Position numbers and translations under genes: made by a program. Positions 45,947 to 54,074 of a stretch of DNA of 64,000 bases are shown here, piece after piece. The first letter of the stretch is position 1. Every line of letters starts with the position of its first letter. The stretch spans positions 496,001 through 560,000 of the forward strand of contig NZ_JAERQG010000002.1 in the NCBI RefSeq assembly GCF_016734805.1, read 5' to 3'. This DNA comes from Marivirga atlantica (GTDB lineage Bacteria > Bacteroidota > Bacteroidia > Cytophagales > Cyclobacteriaceae). Below the pieces are notes generated by a model. The model did no database searches and had not been told where the DNA came from. It saw nothing but the letters and a program-made list of their open reading frames with translations.

Positions 45947-46903
45947 ATGAAAGCTGCCATCAGAAAAATATACGGACCACCTTCCACAATAGCCGTTGAA
46001 GAAGTTAAAACCCCTGTGCTTAAAGCAGGAGAGGTTTTGGTGAAAGTTCATGCTACAACTGTTAACAGAACCGATTGTGCTAACCTTACAGGGAAACCTT
46101 TTATCATGCACTTTGTATTAGGCTTATTCAAACCTTCTAAATCCATTTTGGGAACAGATTTCGCAGGAGAAGTGGCGGTAGTAGCTGATGACGTAAAAAC
46201 ATTCAGCAAGGGCGATGGCGTTTTTGGATTTATTGATACAGGTGCTGAATCTCAGGCCAACTATACTAAAGTGAAAGCTGATCAATTGTTTCTGATTCCT
46301 GAAAATGTAGGTTTCAAAGAGGCCGCAGCTAGCTTAGAAGGAGCGCATTATGCTTATTCGTTTGTTCATAAAGTGCAGATCAAAACAGGGCAGAAGGTTT
46401 TGATTAATGGTGCTACGGGAGGAATTGGCTCAGCACTATTGCAGTTTGTAAGACAATACGATGTACATATCACTGTCACCTGCAATGATAAAAATAGAGA
46501 ACTCATGAAGTCTCTGGGAGCAGATCAGCTGATCGATTTCAATCAGCAAGATTTTACTGAGCTAGATGAGACCTATGATTATGTATTTGATGCAGTTGGG
46601 AAGAGTACCTATGGTAAAAGCAAGAAAGTGTTGACATCAGATGGAACCTATATCTCATCGGAATTAGGGCCTTATGCACAAAATGTTTTTTATGCTATGT
46701 TCAGTTTTCTCTTCAGGAGAAAAGTGATTTTTCCTATTCCTTTTAGCACTAAGCAAACCATACCTTTTATCAGTAAGACTTTAGCCAATAATACCTTCAA
46801 ACCAGTAATCGAGAAGGAATATGATATAACAGAAATTTCAGCAGCCTATCAATATGTGATTTCAGGACAAAAGACTGGGAATGTGCTGATTACTTATAAT
46901 TGA
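45947..46903 (+). CDS. Zinc-independent MDR-family NAD(P)H reductase (quinone oxidoreductase-like)
   Basis: The 318-residue protein has the GroES-like N-terminal domain (AGEVLVKVHATTVNRTDCANL, LGTDFAGEV) and a Rossmann domain with the nucleotide loop VLINGATGGIGSALLQF. The zinc-binding residues of classical alcohol dehydrogenases are missing, as in quinone oxidoreductases and enoyl reductases. Substrate is not predictable. It lies 40 bp after the acyltransferase gene. Confidence 0.88.
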   Translation: MKAAIRKIYGPPSTIAVEEVKTPVLKAGEVLVKVHATTVNRTDCANLTGKPFIMHFVLGLFKPSKSILGTDFAGEVAVVADDVKTFSKGDGVFGFIDTGAESQANYTKVKADQLFLIPENVGFKEAAASLEGAHYAYSFVHKVQIKTGQKVLINGATGGIGSALLQFVRQYDVHITVTCNDKNRELMKSLGADQLIDFNQQDFTELDETYDYVFDAVGKSTYGKSKKVLTSDGTYISSELGPYAQNVFYAMFSFLFRRKVIFPIPFSTKQTIPFISKTLANNTFKPVIEKEYDITEISAAYQYVISGQKTGNVLITYN

Positions 46904-46946
46904 CTTCTAAAAGATTCTAAATCAAATATACCTAAAACGAAGTAAT

Positions 46947-46975
46947 TACGTATTGAAATATTATATTTGTACGTA
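46947..46975 (+). promoter_or_regulatory. Promoter with flanking TACGTA repeats before the toxin-antitoxin pair
   Basis: TATATTTG (46962-46969) matches the -7 consensus TAnnTTTG. It sits between two TACGTA hexamers at 46947-46952 and 46970-46975, each palindromic and 23 bp apart. The antitoxin ATG is 14 bp further on. Binding of the antitoxin complex to the hexamers would give autoregulation; this is inferred. Confidence 0.45.
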
Positions 46976-46989
46976 TAACTATATTGAGA

Positions 46990-47238
46990 ATGGATTCAAA
47001 ATTAACTTTAAAACTAAATCAAGAGGTTATTGAAAAGGCGAAGGCTTATGCATCAGAGAAGAAATTAAGTCTTTCCCGATTAATAGAAGCCTATTTACAG
47101 ACTTTGACATCGGAAGATAAATCCTCAGAATTTGAAATTTCACCTTTTGTAAAGAGCATGTCAACGGGTGTAGAAATTCCTCTTGATCTTGACATAAAGG
47201 AGGCTTATTCTGCTCATTTAACTGACAAGTATAAATGA
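46990..47238 (+). CDS. Antitoxin of a type II pair (DUF6364-like)
   Basis: I choose the ATG giving MDSKLTLKLNQEVIEKAKAYASEKKLSLSRLIEAYL; a TTG two codons upstream is open. The 82-residue protein has a ribbon-helix-helix-like N-terminal half (~1-38), fit for DNA binding, and an acidic C-terminal tail expected to wrap the toxin. It overlaps the PIN-domain toxin gene by ATGA. The pair is a standard addiction or stress module. Confidence 0.85.
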   Translation: MDSKLTLKLNQEVIEKAKAYASEKKLSLSRLIEAYLQTLTSEDKSSEFEISPFVKSMSTGVEIPLDLDIKEAYSAHLTDKYK

Positions 47239-47660
47239 GCAAGAGAATATTCTTAGATACTAATGTAATGCTTGATCTCTTGGGGGAGAGAAAACCCTTT
47301 TATGACGCTATGGCTAAAATAGCCACATTAGCAGAAAGAGGTCAATTTAACATGGTGGTTTCACCTATCTCTTTTGCAACAGTGAACTATTTCCTTTCAA
47401 AATATGAAAACCACAAAATAGCGCGAGAGAAACTGCGCAAGTTTAAGATTATTTGTGAAGTCTGCTTATTAAGTGAGTCTACCGTTGAAAAAAGTCTTAA
47501 CAGTGCTTTTAATGATTTTGAAGATGCACTTCAATATTTTAGTGCAACAGAATCCGCTTGCGAGATAATCATTACTAGAAATGCCAAGGATTTTAAAAAG
47601 TCTCTGCTTCCAATTATGTCAGCAGAAGAGTTTTTGAAGAGCATAAGCAAAAAACCTTAA
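47235..47660 (+). CDS. PIN-domain toxin (VapC-like ribonuclease)
   Basis: The 141-residue protein begins with IFLDTNVMLDLLGERKPFY, containing the first catalytic Asp. It has an acidic residue cluster in FNDFEDALQYFSATE and the late TRNAKDFKKS motif, as in PIN ribonucleases that cut tRNA or rRNA. The four expected acidic positions appear to be retained, so the toxin is probably active. The start overlaps the antitoxin stop (ATGA). Confidence 0.88.
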   Translation: MSKRIFLDTNVMLDLLGERKPFYDAMAKIATLAERGQFNMVVSPISFATVNYFLSKYENHKIAREKLRKFKIICEVCLLSESTVEKSLNSAFNDFEDALQYFSATESACEIIITRNAKDFKKSLLPIMSAEEFLKSISKKP

Positions 47661-47661
47661 A

Positions 47662-48696
47662 ATGACTAAAAAGAAACGAACCTTGATTATAAGAATACTG
47701 TTGGCAGTCGGCACCGCCATATCACTCTATTTTGTTCCATGGACCATACTTTGGGCATGGATGAAACCCTTACCGGATACTGTACAGGAGCAGGCCGAAG
47801 AAGCTATCAGTCACGGTTTTGATGGTATTATTGTTTATATAGATCAAACTGGTAAAGCACCTGCTTATTATACTGCCGGATGGCATAACAAGGAAGCTAA
47901 GATTGCTGCCAAACCAGATGCCTTATTTAAAATCGCCAGCATCAGCAAATTATATGATGCCGTGGCTGTGGCTAAGTTGGTCAATGCAGGCCATCTTTCA
48001 TTGGATAAAACCTTAACCGATTATTTACCTGAACTTAAAGGCAGAATTGAATATGCAGAGCAGATTACCTTAAGGCAGATGATCCAACACAGAAGTGGTA
48101 TTCCTAATTTTACTGATGCATTCAATTTTTGGGCTGCTCCCACGCAGACATATGAAGAAAGCATTGCCTTAATTCTTGATAAGCCTGCCAACTTTAAGCC
48201 GGGCAAGAAATATGAATATTGTAATACCAACTACCTCTTAATCAATAAAATAATGGATGACGAGCTAGGGTATCCGAACTTCCGTTTCATAAAAGAAGAA
48301 ATATTGGAGCCATTAAATCTACAGCATACCTATCCTTCACTTAGTGAAGTAAACATGGATGATGTGATGAGTGGCTATCACGTTGGGCACCCTTACGATT
48401 TAAAGGCAGATGAACACGGTATGTTGGCTATAGCACAAGATGTAGGCACTTTCATAAGAGCCTTAAATGATGGCTCCGTGTTTGAACCAGGAGAAAAAGA
48501 AATATATGATGCCATTTACAAATATGAGCATGCAGGATGGGTTCCTGGGTATCAGAGCTTTGCAAAATATGATGAAGATCTGGATGCCGTATTTATTGAA
48601 TTTTACAGCACAACTGATCCTAAATTATACAATTGGAACCTATCAGAAGTCATCAACAAAAGAATCGTAAAAATTGTAGAACGAAATTCAAACTAG
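47662..48696 (+). CDS. Serine hydrolase of the class C beta-lactamase family
   Basis: The 344-residue protein has an N-terminal transmembrane/signal helix (~8-33). The catalytic Ser93-x-x-Lys96 lies in KIASISKLYDAVAVA, the YxN motif (YCN) in KYEYCNTNYLLINK, and HRSGIPNFTD is family-typical. Such proteins are often D-alanyl-D-alanine peptidases or esterases rather than antibiotic-degrading enzymes. It starts 1 bp after the toxin gene. A 672-bp non-coding, repeat-rich region follows. Confidence 0.88.
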   Translation: MTKKKRTLIIRILLAVGTAISLYFVPWTILWAWMKPLPDTVQEQAEEAISHGFDGIIVYIDQTGKAPAYYTAGWHNKEAKIAAKPDALFKIASISKLYDAVAVAKLVNAGHLSLDKTLTDYLPELKGRIEYAEQITLRQMIQHRSGIPNFTDAFNFWAAPTQTYEESIALILDKPANFKPGKKYEYCNTNYLLINKIMDDELGYPNFRFIKEEILEPLNLQHTYPSLSEVNMDDVMSGYHVGHPYDLKADEHGMLAIAQDVGTFIRALNDGSVFEPGEKEIYDAIYKYEHAGWVPGYQSFAKYDEDLDAVFIEFYSTTDPKLYNWNLSEVINKRIVKIVERNSN

Positions 48697-48715
48697 AATC
48701 TGCCATTACCTGCTT

Positions 48716-48733
48716 GTTGGTGATAACACCAAC
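48716..48733. repeat. TTGGTG-type hairpin, copy B
   Basis: GTTGGTG-ATAA-CACCAAC is a perfect inverted repeat, 19 bp after the serine hydrolase stop and 19 bp before the CGTCATTCCC element, the pairing seen in the other copies. Confidence 0.55.
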
Positions 48734-48752
48734 AAGAAAAGTTAGCAAAGCA

Positions 48753-48888
48753 CGTCATTCCCCTGCAAAGGGGAATCTGTCAATTCAACTGAAGGTTGAA
48801 TCTCTCCGAGAAGGAATAAATCTTTCGTTTTTTAATCTATAGAAAGCCAGCTTTCATATAAAAGATTCCCGATTACTCGGGAATGACG
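48753..48888. repeat. CGTCATTCCC palindromic intergenic element, copy B
   Basis: The 136-bp element has 10-bp ends (CGTCATTCCC and GGGAATGACG), the inner hairpin TTCCCCTGCAAAGGGGAA and a second inner stem ATTCAACT..AGGTTGAAT. The left 60 bp are nearly identical to copy C, including the outside flank AGTTAGCAAA, pointing to a recent duplication. No coding potential. Confidence 0.8.
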
Positions 48889-48984
48889 ATCAAAAAAAAT
48901 ATGGCGGCAAAAGCAAAAGTTTTCAATTTGCTGATATGGTTTACTTTTGAATTACTTGTTTACTATTAACTTTCCTAGTTCTTT

Positions 48985-49056
48985 ATGATGAATAGAACAT
49001 TATTGATAGTAATAATTGTATTCCTCTTTTTTTGTGAAAAAAATAAACTGTTTTAA
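48985..49056 (+). CDS. 23-residue lipoprotein-like micro-ORF or remnant
   Basis: Two consecutive ATG codons open a frame of 23 residues: MMNRTLLIVIIVFLFFCEKNKLF. It has the exact form of a short lipoprotein signal (positively charged start, hydrophobic core, Cys after FF) but almost no mature part. It may be a tiny lysis- or bacteriocin-release-type lipopeptide, the 5' remnant of a decayed lipoprotein gene, or chance. It sits between the B and C copies of the palindromic element in otherwise gene-free DNA (48697-49368). Confidence 0.25.
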   Translation: MMNRTLLIVIIVFLFFCEKNKLF

Positions 49057-49111
49057 CGAGCTTATATTACCATTCCATAAGAATCTATTTTATAAGGTTT
49101 AGTAGCTCACA

Positions 49112-49127
49112 TTGGTGATGACACCAA
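49112..49127. repeat. TTGGTG-type hairpin, copy C
   Basis: TTGGTG-ATGA-CACCAA is a perfect stem. It lies 96 bp before copy C of the CGTCATTCCC element. Confidence 0.5.
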
Positions 49128-49223
49128 CAACAAAATTGTAAAAATTGTAAAATGTAATACGAAATAGCATTTCGCTGAGCCTCTTTGCTGAAGATAAAAC
49201 TATTGAGAGGAGTTAGCAAAAGA

Positions 49224-49331
49224 CGTCATTCCCCTGCAAAGGGGAATCTGTCAATTCAACCTAAGGTTGAATAATAGTAGTTTAGAAAACTAATTTTCTA
49301 ACTTAAGATTCCCAATTACTCGGGAATGACG
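49224..49331. repeat. CGTCATTCCC palindromic intergenic element, copy C
   Basis: The 108-bp element has ends CGTCATTCCC and GGGAATGACG. Its left half matches copy B almost base for base; the middle differs. It ends 37 bp from the alpha/beta hydrolase stop and may serve as that gene's 3' end. Confidence 0.8.
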
Positions 49332-49368
49332 CTTGCATGTAAATTATAATGTTAGTCCGACACGTTAA

Positions 49369-50214
49369 TTACCTCAAAAACTCACTACTCTTCTCCACTA
49401 TATCCTTAAACAAATCAGGTAATTCATCTTTCTCCCAGGGATGAGCAGCGCCAAATACATGATTAGCCCCTTCATAAATAATCAATTCTGTTTCAGGTTT
49501 CCAGCTTTTGATATCATGCGCCATATTAACTGGCAAAGTTTCATCTTCAGTACCGTGAAAAGCTAAAAGCGGCTGTTTCATTTGCTTTACCGAATCAGGA
49601 ATAGACAGCCTTTCCATATTATTTAATACATCATCATAAAGCTGAACATATAAAGGCATCTGTTGGCCTGTTCTGCTATTAGGTATATGCTGCACACCTT
49701 TTTCTCTCCATTCATCTAAAAAGCTTTGGGGCCAGCGCTGTGTTAAATCACTAATAGCAGCTAATGTTACCACTTTGCTGATGCGCTCATCCTCTCTGGC
49801 TTTTAAAAGCACTAATCCACCACCACGGCTATGGCCCATCAAATGGATTTGATTAGTATCTATTGCTTTACTCAGGGTTTCGTCTGAACCATTGCTACAA
49901 TAGTCGATAACGTCTTTTAAGTCATTGAGCTCAATGCTGAAATTGTTATTACCGAAAGCTTCCAGGTCATCATGGTAGGTAGGAGAGTCTAGGGTGGTAC
50001 CATTATGGCTCAGATTGAGCTTCAGAAAAACGAATCCTTTATTGGCGAAGGCATCGGCCATTAGGTTAAAAACACCCCAGTCCTTAAATCCTTTAAAACC
50101 GTGAACAAAAATGATCAACGGTTTCTTTTGATTATCAGAATTGTTAAATCTATAATCCGCTGAAATAGGCTTTTGGTGGTAACTGCTTGGTATAACGATA
50201 TTTTTTGAAATCAT
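49369..50214 (-). CDS. Alpha/beta hydrolase (dienelactone hydrolase-like)
   Basis: The 281-residue cytoplasmic protein has FVHGFKGFKDWG (oxyanion loop), the nucleophile elbow GHSRGGG with the catalytic Ser, a late Asp in HGTEDETLP and the catalytic His in GANHVFGAAHPW. No signal peptide is present. The substrate cannot be predicted. It diverges from the polyprenyl synthase gene with a 51-bp spacer. Confidence 0.88.
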   Translation of the reverse strand: MISKNIVIPSSYHQKPISADYRFNNSDNQKKPLIIFVHGFKGFKDWGVFNLMADAFANKGFVFLKLNLSHNGTTLDSPTYHDDLEAFGNNNFSIELNDLKDVIDYCSNGSDETLSKAIDTNQIHLMGHSRGGGLVLLKAREDERISKVVTLAAISDLTQRWPQSFLDEWREKGVQHIPNSRTGQQMPLYVQLYDDVLNNMERLSIPDSVKQMKQPLLAFHGTEDETLPVNMAHDIKSWKPETELIIYEGANHVFGAAHPWEKDELPDLFKDIVEKSSEFLR

Positions 50215-50265
50215 TTTTCTAGATGAATTGCTTAAACTTTAGATTGGTAGTAATATTGCGCACGA

Positions 50266-51240
50266 ATGAGTAGCAAAATTAAAGAAATACAGCTTCCTAT
50301 CTCAAAAGAAATGACGGAATTTGAGGTAAAGTTCCGTCAGTTTATGAAAAGCAAGGTGTATCTGCTTGATAAAATCATGGGATACATTGTGAAGCGCAAG
50401 GGAAAGCAGATGCGTCCCATGTTTGTATTTCTTTCTGCCGGCCTTAACGGACAAATCAATGAAGCTACTTACAGAGGAGCCGCGCTTATAGAATTATTAC
50501 ACACAGCCACTTTAGTGCATGATGACGTAGTAGATGATGCTAACTACCGTAGGGGCTTCTTTTCCATCAATGCATTATGGAAAAATAAGATTGCAGTATT
50601 AGTAGGTGATTATTTACTTTCTCGCGGTCTTTTGCTCTCAATCGATCATGGTGACTTCTCTTTACTGAAAATTGTCTCAGAAGCCGTTCGTGAGATGAGC
50701 GAAGGAGAATTGTTACAAATTGAGAAGGCCAGAAAGCTCGATATCACTGAAGAGGTATATTATGATATCATTCGTCAAAAAACAGCTTCACTTATAGCCT
50801 CTTGTTGTGCAGTGGGAAGTATGTCTGTTCAGGAAGATGATAAGCTGAGTCAAAAAATGAAGCTTTTTGGTGAAAAGGTGGGCATGGCTTTCCAGATTAA
50901 GGATGATTTGTTTGACTATGGTAGCAAGCAAATTGGCAAACCTTTAGGAATAGATATTAAAGAGAAGAAAATGACGCTTCCTTTAATTTATGCCTTGAAC
51001 AATTCTGAAAAAGGGGAGAAGAAGCGTATCCTTAAGTTGATCAAAAATAAGAGTGAGGAGGATAGCACTGTTAGAGAGGTGGTTAGCTTTGTGAAGGCCC
51101 ATAAAGGAATAGATTATGCGGTTGAAGTGATGAACCGATATCATTCAGAAGCTATTGAAATCCTCAATGAATTCCCTGATTCTGATTATAAAAACTCCCT
51201 TCAAGAGCTGGTTCGATACACCATCGAGAGAAATAAGTAG
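50266..51240 (+). CDS. Polyprenyl diphosphate synthase (menaquinone side chain)
   Basis: The 324-residue enzyme extends isoprenyl diphosphates. Both Asp-rich motifs are present: DDVVDDANYRRG with the first DDxxD, and DDLFDYG for the second. KRKGKQMRPMFVFLSAG gives the substrate-binding Lys and Arg. Small residues before the first motif suggest a long product, as expected for a quinone side chain. This fits menF and the MenI-like gene elsewhere in the window. Confidence 0.93.
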   Translation: MSSKIKEIQLPISKEMTEFEVKFRQFMKSKVYLLDKIMGYIVKRKGKQMRPMFVFLSAGLNGQINEATYRGAALIELLHTATLVHDDVVDDANYRRGFFSINALWKNKIAVLVGDYLLSRGLLLSIDHGDFSLLKIVSEAVREMSEGELLQIEKARKLDITEEVYYDIIRQKTASLIASCCAVGSMSVQEDDKLSQKMKLFGEKVGMAFQIKDDLFDYGSKQIGKPLGIDIKEKKMTLPLIYALNNSEKGEKKRILKLIKNKSEEDSTVREVVSFVKAHKGIDYAVEVMNRYHSEAIEILNEFPDSDYKNSLQELVRYTIERNK

Positions 51241-51442
51241 CATACAATTAGTAATTATCAATGAACAATTGTTTATGCTGTCTAACCTCTGCGAGGTGAT
51301 TCTAAGATCATACTTTGAAAACGTTAGATTCTCTTATAATAATTGGTTGAGTAAAGCAGCAGTACTTATAAAAGGCTTATAAGTCAAATATTAGCCGTTT
51401 CTAAGTCATCCCGGAGGGATCATTATTCTGCTTAAACAGAAA

Positions 51443-52120
51443 TTACAGCTTTTCTCTTAGTTTATATAACTTCTCTTTGTGAGCTTTTAAATCAGCGTAA
51501 CTAATCTCAAAAGTATTGACATTACTTAAATTGGGGAAGCTTAATCTTTTATCCACCATTGATTTTGCGATTGTAAGAGGGGCAAAATTGAGTATAAGAA
51601 TTATATACTGAAAGCCATCTACCGATTGAGTTTCAAAGCCAAATCTTCTTAAGGTTTTGGCATTTAGGATGTAGCTGCTTCCTCTAAAAACGATTTGCTT
51701 TTCATCACTTTCAAGTTTTTTGAGCAGTTCAATCAAGCCAGAAATCATTTCTCGCATCACAAATTTTCTTCTTTTATTGGTGGGCCAGTCCTTTTGAAAT
51801 AGAAAAGTATAATCCAACAAAGTACCACCATGCAGTTTTACCACACCATGCTTTTCTTTTTCCATTAAAAGCATAGGAGATAGATAGCCTAATTTACCAG
51901 ACTTTACCAAGCTTGGAGTATCTATAAATGGAGCAAGGCATGATAAACTGATGGCTATAAACAGAAAGCCCAAGGGCAATATAAGAGGACTTACTAGATA
52001 AAATAAAAGACTTAAAAGTGCATTAGCTAATATGGCAAAGAATACAAGCTTGAAATAAAAAGCTCTTTTCTCTTTTGAAGATTTTTGGTAAAAGGGATGC
52101 TCAGTAACTTGATAGCTCAA
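51443..52120 (-). CDS. Membrane protein of unknown function
   Basis: The 225-residue protein has two hydrophobic segments near residues 25-45 and 48-68 and a soluble C-terminal part (~75-225) with a helical end (LKAHKEKLYKLREKL). I do not recognise a family. Its ATG overlaps the stop of the exported protein gene upstream by 4 bp (ATGA), so the two are translated together and may form one envelope system. Confidence 0.7.
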   Translation of the reverse strand: MSYQVTEHPFYQKSSKEKRAFYFKLVFFAILANALLSLLFYLVSPLILPLGFLFIAISLSCLAPFIDTPSLVKSGKLGYLSPMLLMEKEKHGVVKLHGGTLLDYTFLFQKDWPTNKRRKFVMREMISGLIELLKKLESDEKQIVFRGSSYILNAKTLRRFGFETQSVDGFQYIILILNFAPLTIAKSMVDKRLSFPNLSNVNTFEISYADLKAHKEKLYKLREKL

Positions 52121-52749
52121 TTTTCCTCATTTATGAGTAAATCATAATAATTCAATAGTGAAGAAATGTGTGCCGGTGAACTTAAGTAAAGATTATTCTC
52201 CTTTTTAAAAGTCTTCAATTCGTCTTCCTTTTGATATACTAAATTCCAGAAGACTTTTCTTGAGAAGCGCATATACTCACCGCCCATTTTAAAAAACATG
52301 TAGAACTTATTACTACTGAAGGACCATCTTGAGCCATTATCGATATAATATGTATAAGCTGTTTGAACTGATTCAATTCCATGCAGTTCAAAATCTTCAT
52401 TTCGATAGATGATTTCAACTAGTGCCTGTTGATCATCACTAACATCTAATGATTCAAAATATCTTCTTCTATCTTGTTCTTTGTCAATAAAAGAGAAATT
52501 CTCTATGTCATAAGGCGTAAGTGTGATGAGCTTTTTGCCGTCTTTTACTTTTAAAAGCCCACCTTCAACCATAGGATTTATGGCAAAAGCTGCCTCAATT
52601 GCTGTTCCACCAACTAAGGTAATTTCGCCCTCATGCCATTGATCTAATTTTTTATTTAACCTTTGTGGCGATTCAGAATAATGTACCCTTGTTTGGGAAA
52701 GGCAATCTATAGATAAGAAAGTTAATAAGAAGAGTAAAACAACTCTCAT
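52117..52749 (-). CDS. Exported protein of unknown function
   Basis: The 210-residue protein has a signal peptide (cleavage near IDCLSQ) and a beta-rich mature part without clear motifs (EGEITLVGGTAIEAAF, GGLLKVKDGKKLITLTPYDIENF). It lies 14 bp after murA and overlaps the membrane protein gene by 4 bp. A role in the cell envelope is possible from context only. Confidence 0.7.
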   Translation of the reverse strand: MRVVLLFLLTFLSIDCLSQTRVHYSESPQRLNKKLDQWHEGEITLVGGTAIEAAFAINPMVEGGLLKVKDGKKLITLTPYDIENFSFIDKEQDRRRYFESLDVSDDQQALVEIIYRNEDFELHGIESVQTAYTYYIDNGSRWSFSSNKFYMFFKMGGEYMRFSRKVFWNLVYQKEDELKTFKKENNLYLSSPAHISSLLNYYDLLINEEN

Positions 52750-52763
52750 AAAATCAAGTATGA

Positions 52764-54071
52764 TTAGTCTATCCTTTCAATCTTTGCTCCGAGGGCATTT
52801 AATCTTTTATCGATATGCTGATAACCTCTGTCAATTTGCTCTACATTATGAATGGTACTTTCACCATCGGCAGAAAGAGCCGCTATTAAGAGAGAAACCC
52901 CAGCCCTGATATCAGGTGATGTCATCGAAATACCTCTTAGGTTAATTTGTCTGTCCAAACCGATCACTGTAGCTCTATGCGGATCACATAAAATAATCTG
53001 AGCACCCATATCAATTAGTTTATCAACAAAGAATAGGCGGCTCTCAAACATTTTTTGGTGAACTAAAACAGTACCTTTTGCCTGTGTAGCAACTACTAAA
53101 ACAATACTCAGTAAATCTGGTGTAAAACCAGGCCATATGGCATCAGCAATGGTCATGATAGAGCCATCAATAAAGCTCTCTATCTCGTAATTTTCTTGGC
53201 TAGGAATATAAATGTCATCCCCTCTAAATTCCATTTTGATCCCTAAGCGCTTAAAAGTATCAGGAATAATTCCCAGATGCTCTAAACCAACGTTTTTGAT
53301 AGTGATTTCTGATTTGGTCATAGCAGCCAAACCGATGAAGCTACCTATCTCGATCATATCTGGAAGCATAGTGTGCTCACAACCGGAAAGAGCTTCTACT
53401 CCTTCAATGTAAAGTAGGTTTGAGCCTACACCGGTGATTTTAGCGCCCATGCTATTCAGCATTTTGCAGAGCTGCTGTATATAAGGCTCGCAAGCAGCAT
53501 TGTAGATGGTAGTTTTACCTTCTGCCATGCAGGCAGCCATAATTACATTGGCAGTGCCTGTAACTGAAGCTTCATCTAAGTGGATGTAAGCACCTTTTAA
53601 CTCGGATGCATCAATGTGGTAATAATTACTTTTTTGCTCAAAAAGGAATTTAGCGCCTAATTTTTCGAAACCAATAAAGTGCGTATCTAAACGTCTTCTT
53701 CCAATTTTATCACCTCCTGGCTTCGGTATCATGGCCTTTCCAAAACGAGCCAATAATGGGCCTAAAAGCATGATAGAACCTCGTAAAGAAGCAGCTTTTT
53801 TAGTATACTCTTCCGTACCAAAGAAATCAAGTTTGATGTCCTTGGCTGTAAACTCATAGCTTTCGGCAGAAAGTTTTTTTACAATTACACCTAAATCACC
53901 TAATAGCTCAATCAATTTGTTTACATCCCTTATATCAGGAACTTTATTGATTGTTACTTTCTCAGGTGTTAATAGTACTGCACAAAGTATCTGTAAAGCC
54001 TCGTTTTTTGCGCCTTGAGGGGTTATTTCACCAGAGAGTTTAGTCCCTCCGGTAATTCTGAAAGATGCCAT
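52764..54071 (-). CDS. murA: UDP-N-acetylglucosamine 1-carboxyvinyltransferase with Asp in place of the active-site Cys
   Basis: The 435-residue enzyme performs the first committed step of peptidoglycan synthesis, adding enolpyruvate to UDP-GlcNAc. Family motifs: GAKNEALQIL with the Lys-Asn pair, and the inverted alpha/beta repeats. In the loop that normally reads GGCxIGARPVD this protein has GGDKIGRRRLD, so Asp121 replaces the Cys that fosfomycin alkylates. Natural Cys-to-Asp MurA enzymes remain active and insensitive to fosfomycin. It follows DUF4290 with a 3-bp gap. Confidence 0.97.
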   Translation of the reverse strand: MASFRITGGTKLSGEITPQGAKNEALQILCAVLLTPEKVTINKVPDIRDVNKLIELLGDLGVIVKKLSAESYEFTAKDIKLDFFGTEEYTKKAASLRGSIMLLGPLLARFGKAMIPKPGGDKIGRRRLDTHFIGFEKLGAKFLFEQKSNYYHIDASELKGAYIHLDEASVTGTANVIMAACMAEGKTTIYNAACEPYIQQLCKMLNSMGAKITGVGSNLLYIEGVEALSGCEHTMLPDMIEIGSFIGLAAMTKSEITIKNVGLEHLGIIPDTFKRLGIKMEFRGDDIYIPSQENYEIESFIDGSIMTIADAIWPGFTPDLLSIVLVVATQAKGTVLVHQKMFESRLFFVDKLIDMGAQIILCDPHRATVIGLDRQINLRGISMTSPDIRAGVSLLIAALSADGESTIHNVEQIDRGYQHIDKRLNALGAKIERID

Positions 54072-54074
54072 TAA

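Noticed and set aside
46984-46989. TTG start two codons upstream of the antitoxin ATG (and similar TTG extensions at the DUF4293, exonuclease, LamG, ligA, AraC-type, galK, acyltransferase and TetR genes)
   Set aside because: In each case an in-frame ATG a few codons later fits the family start or signal peptide better.
51241-51442. Possible repeat or terminator in the 202-bp spacer after the polyprenyl synthase gene (ACCTC-TGC-GAGGT and TCATCCCGGAGGGAT)
   Set aside because: Stems are short, have no T-run and do not match the repeat families described; possibly decayed repeat sequence only.
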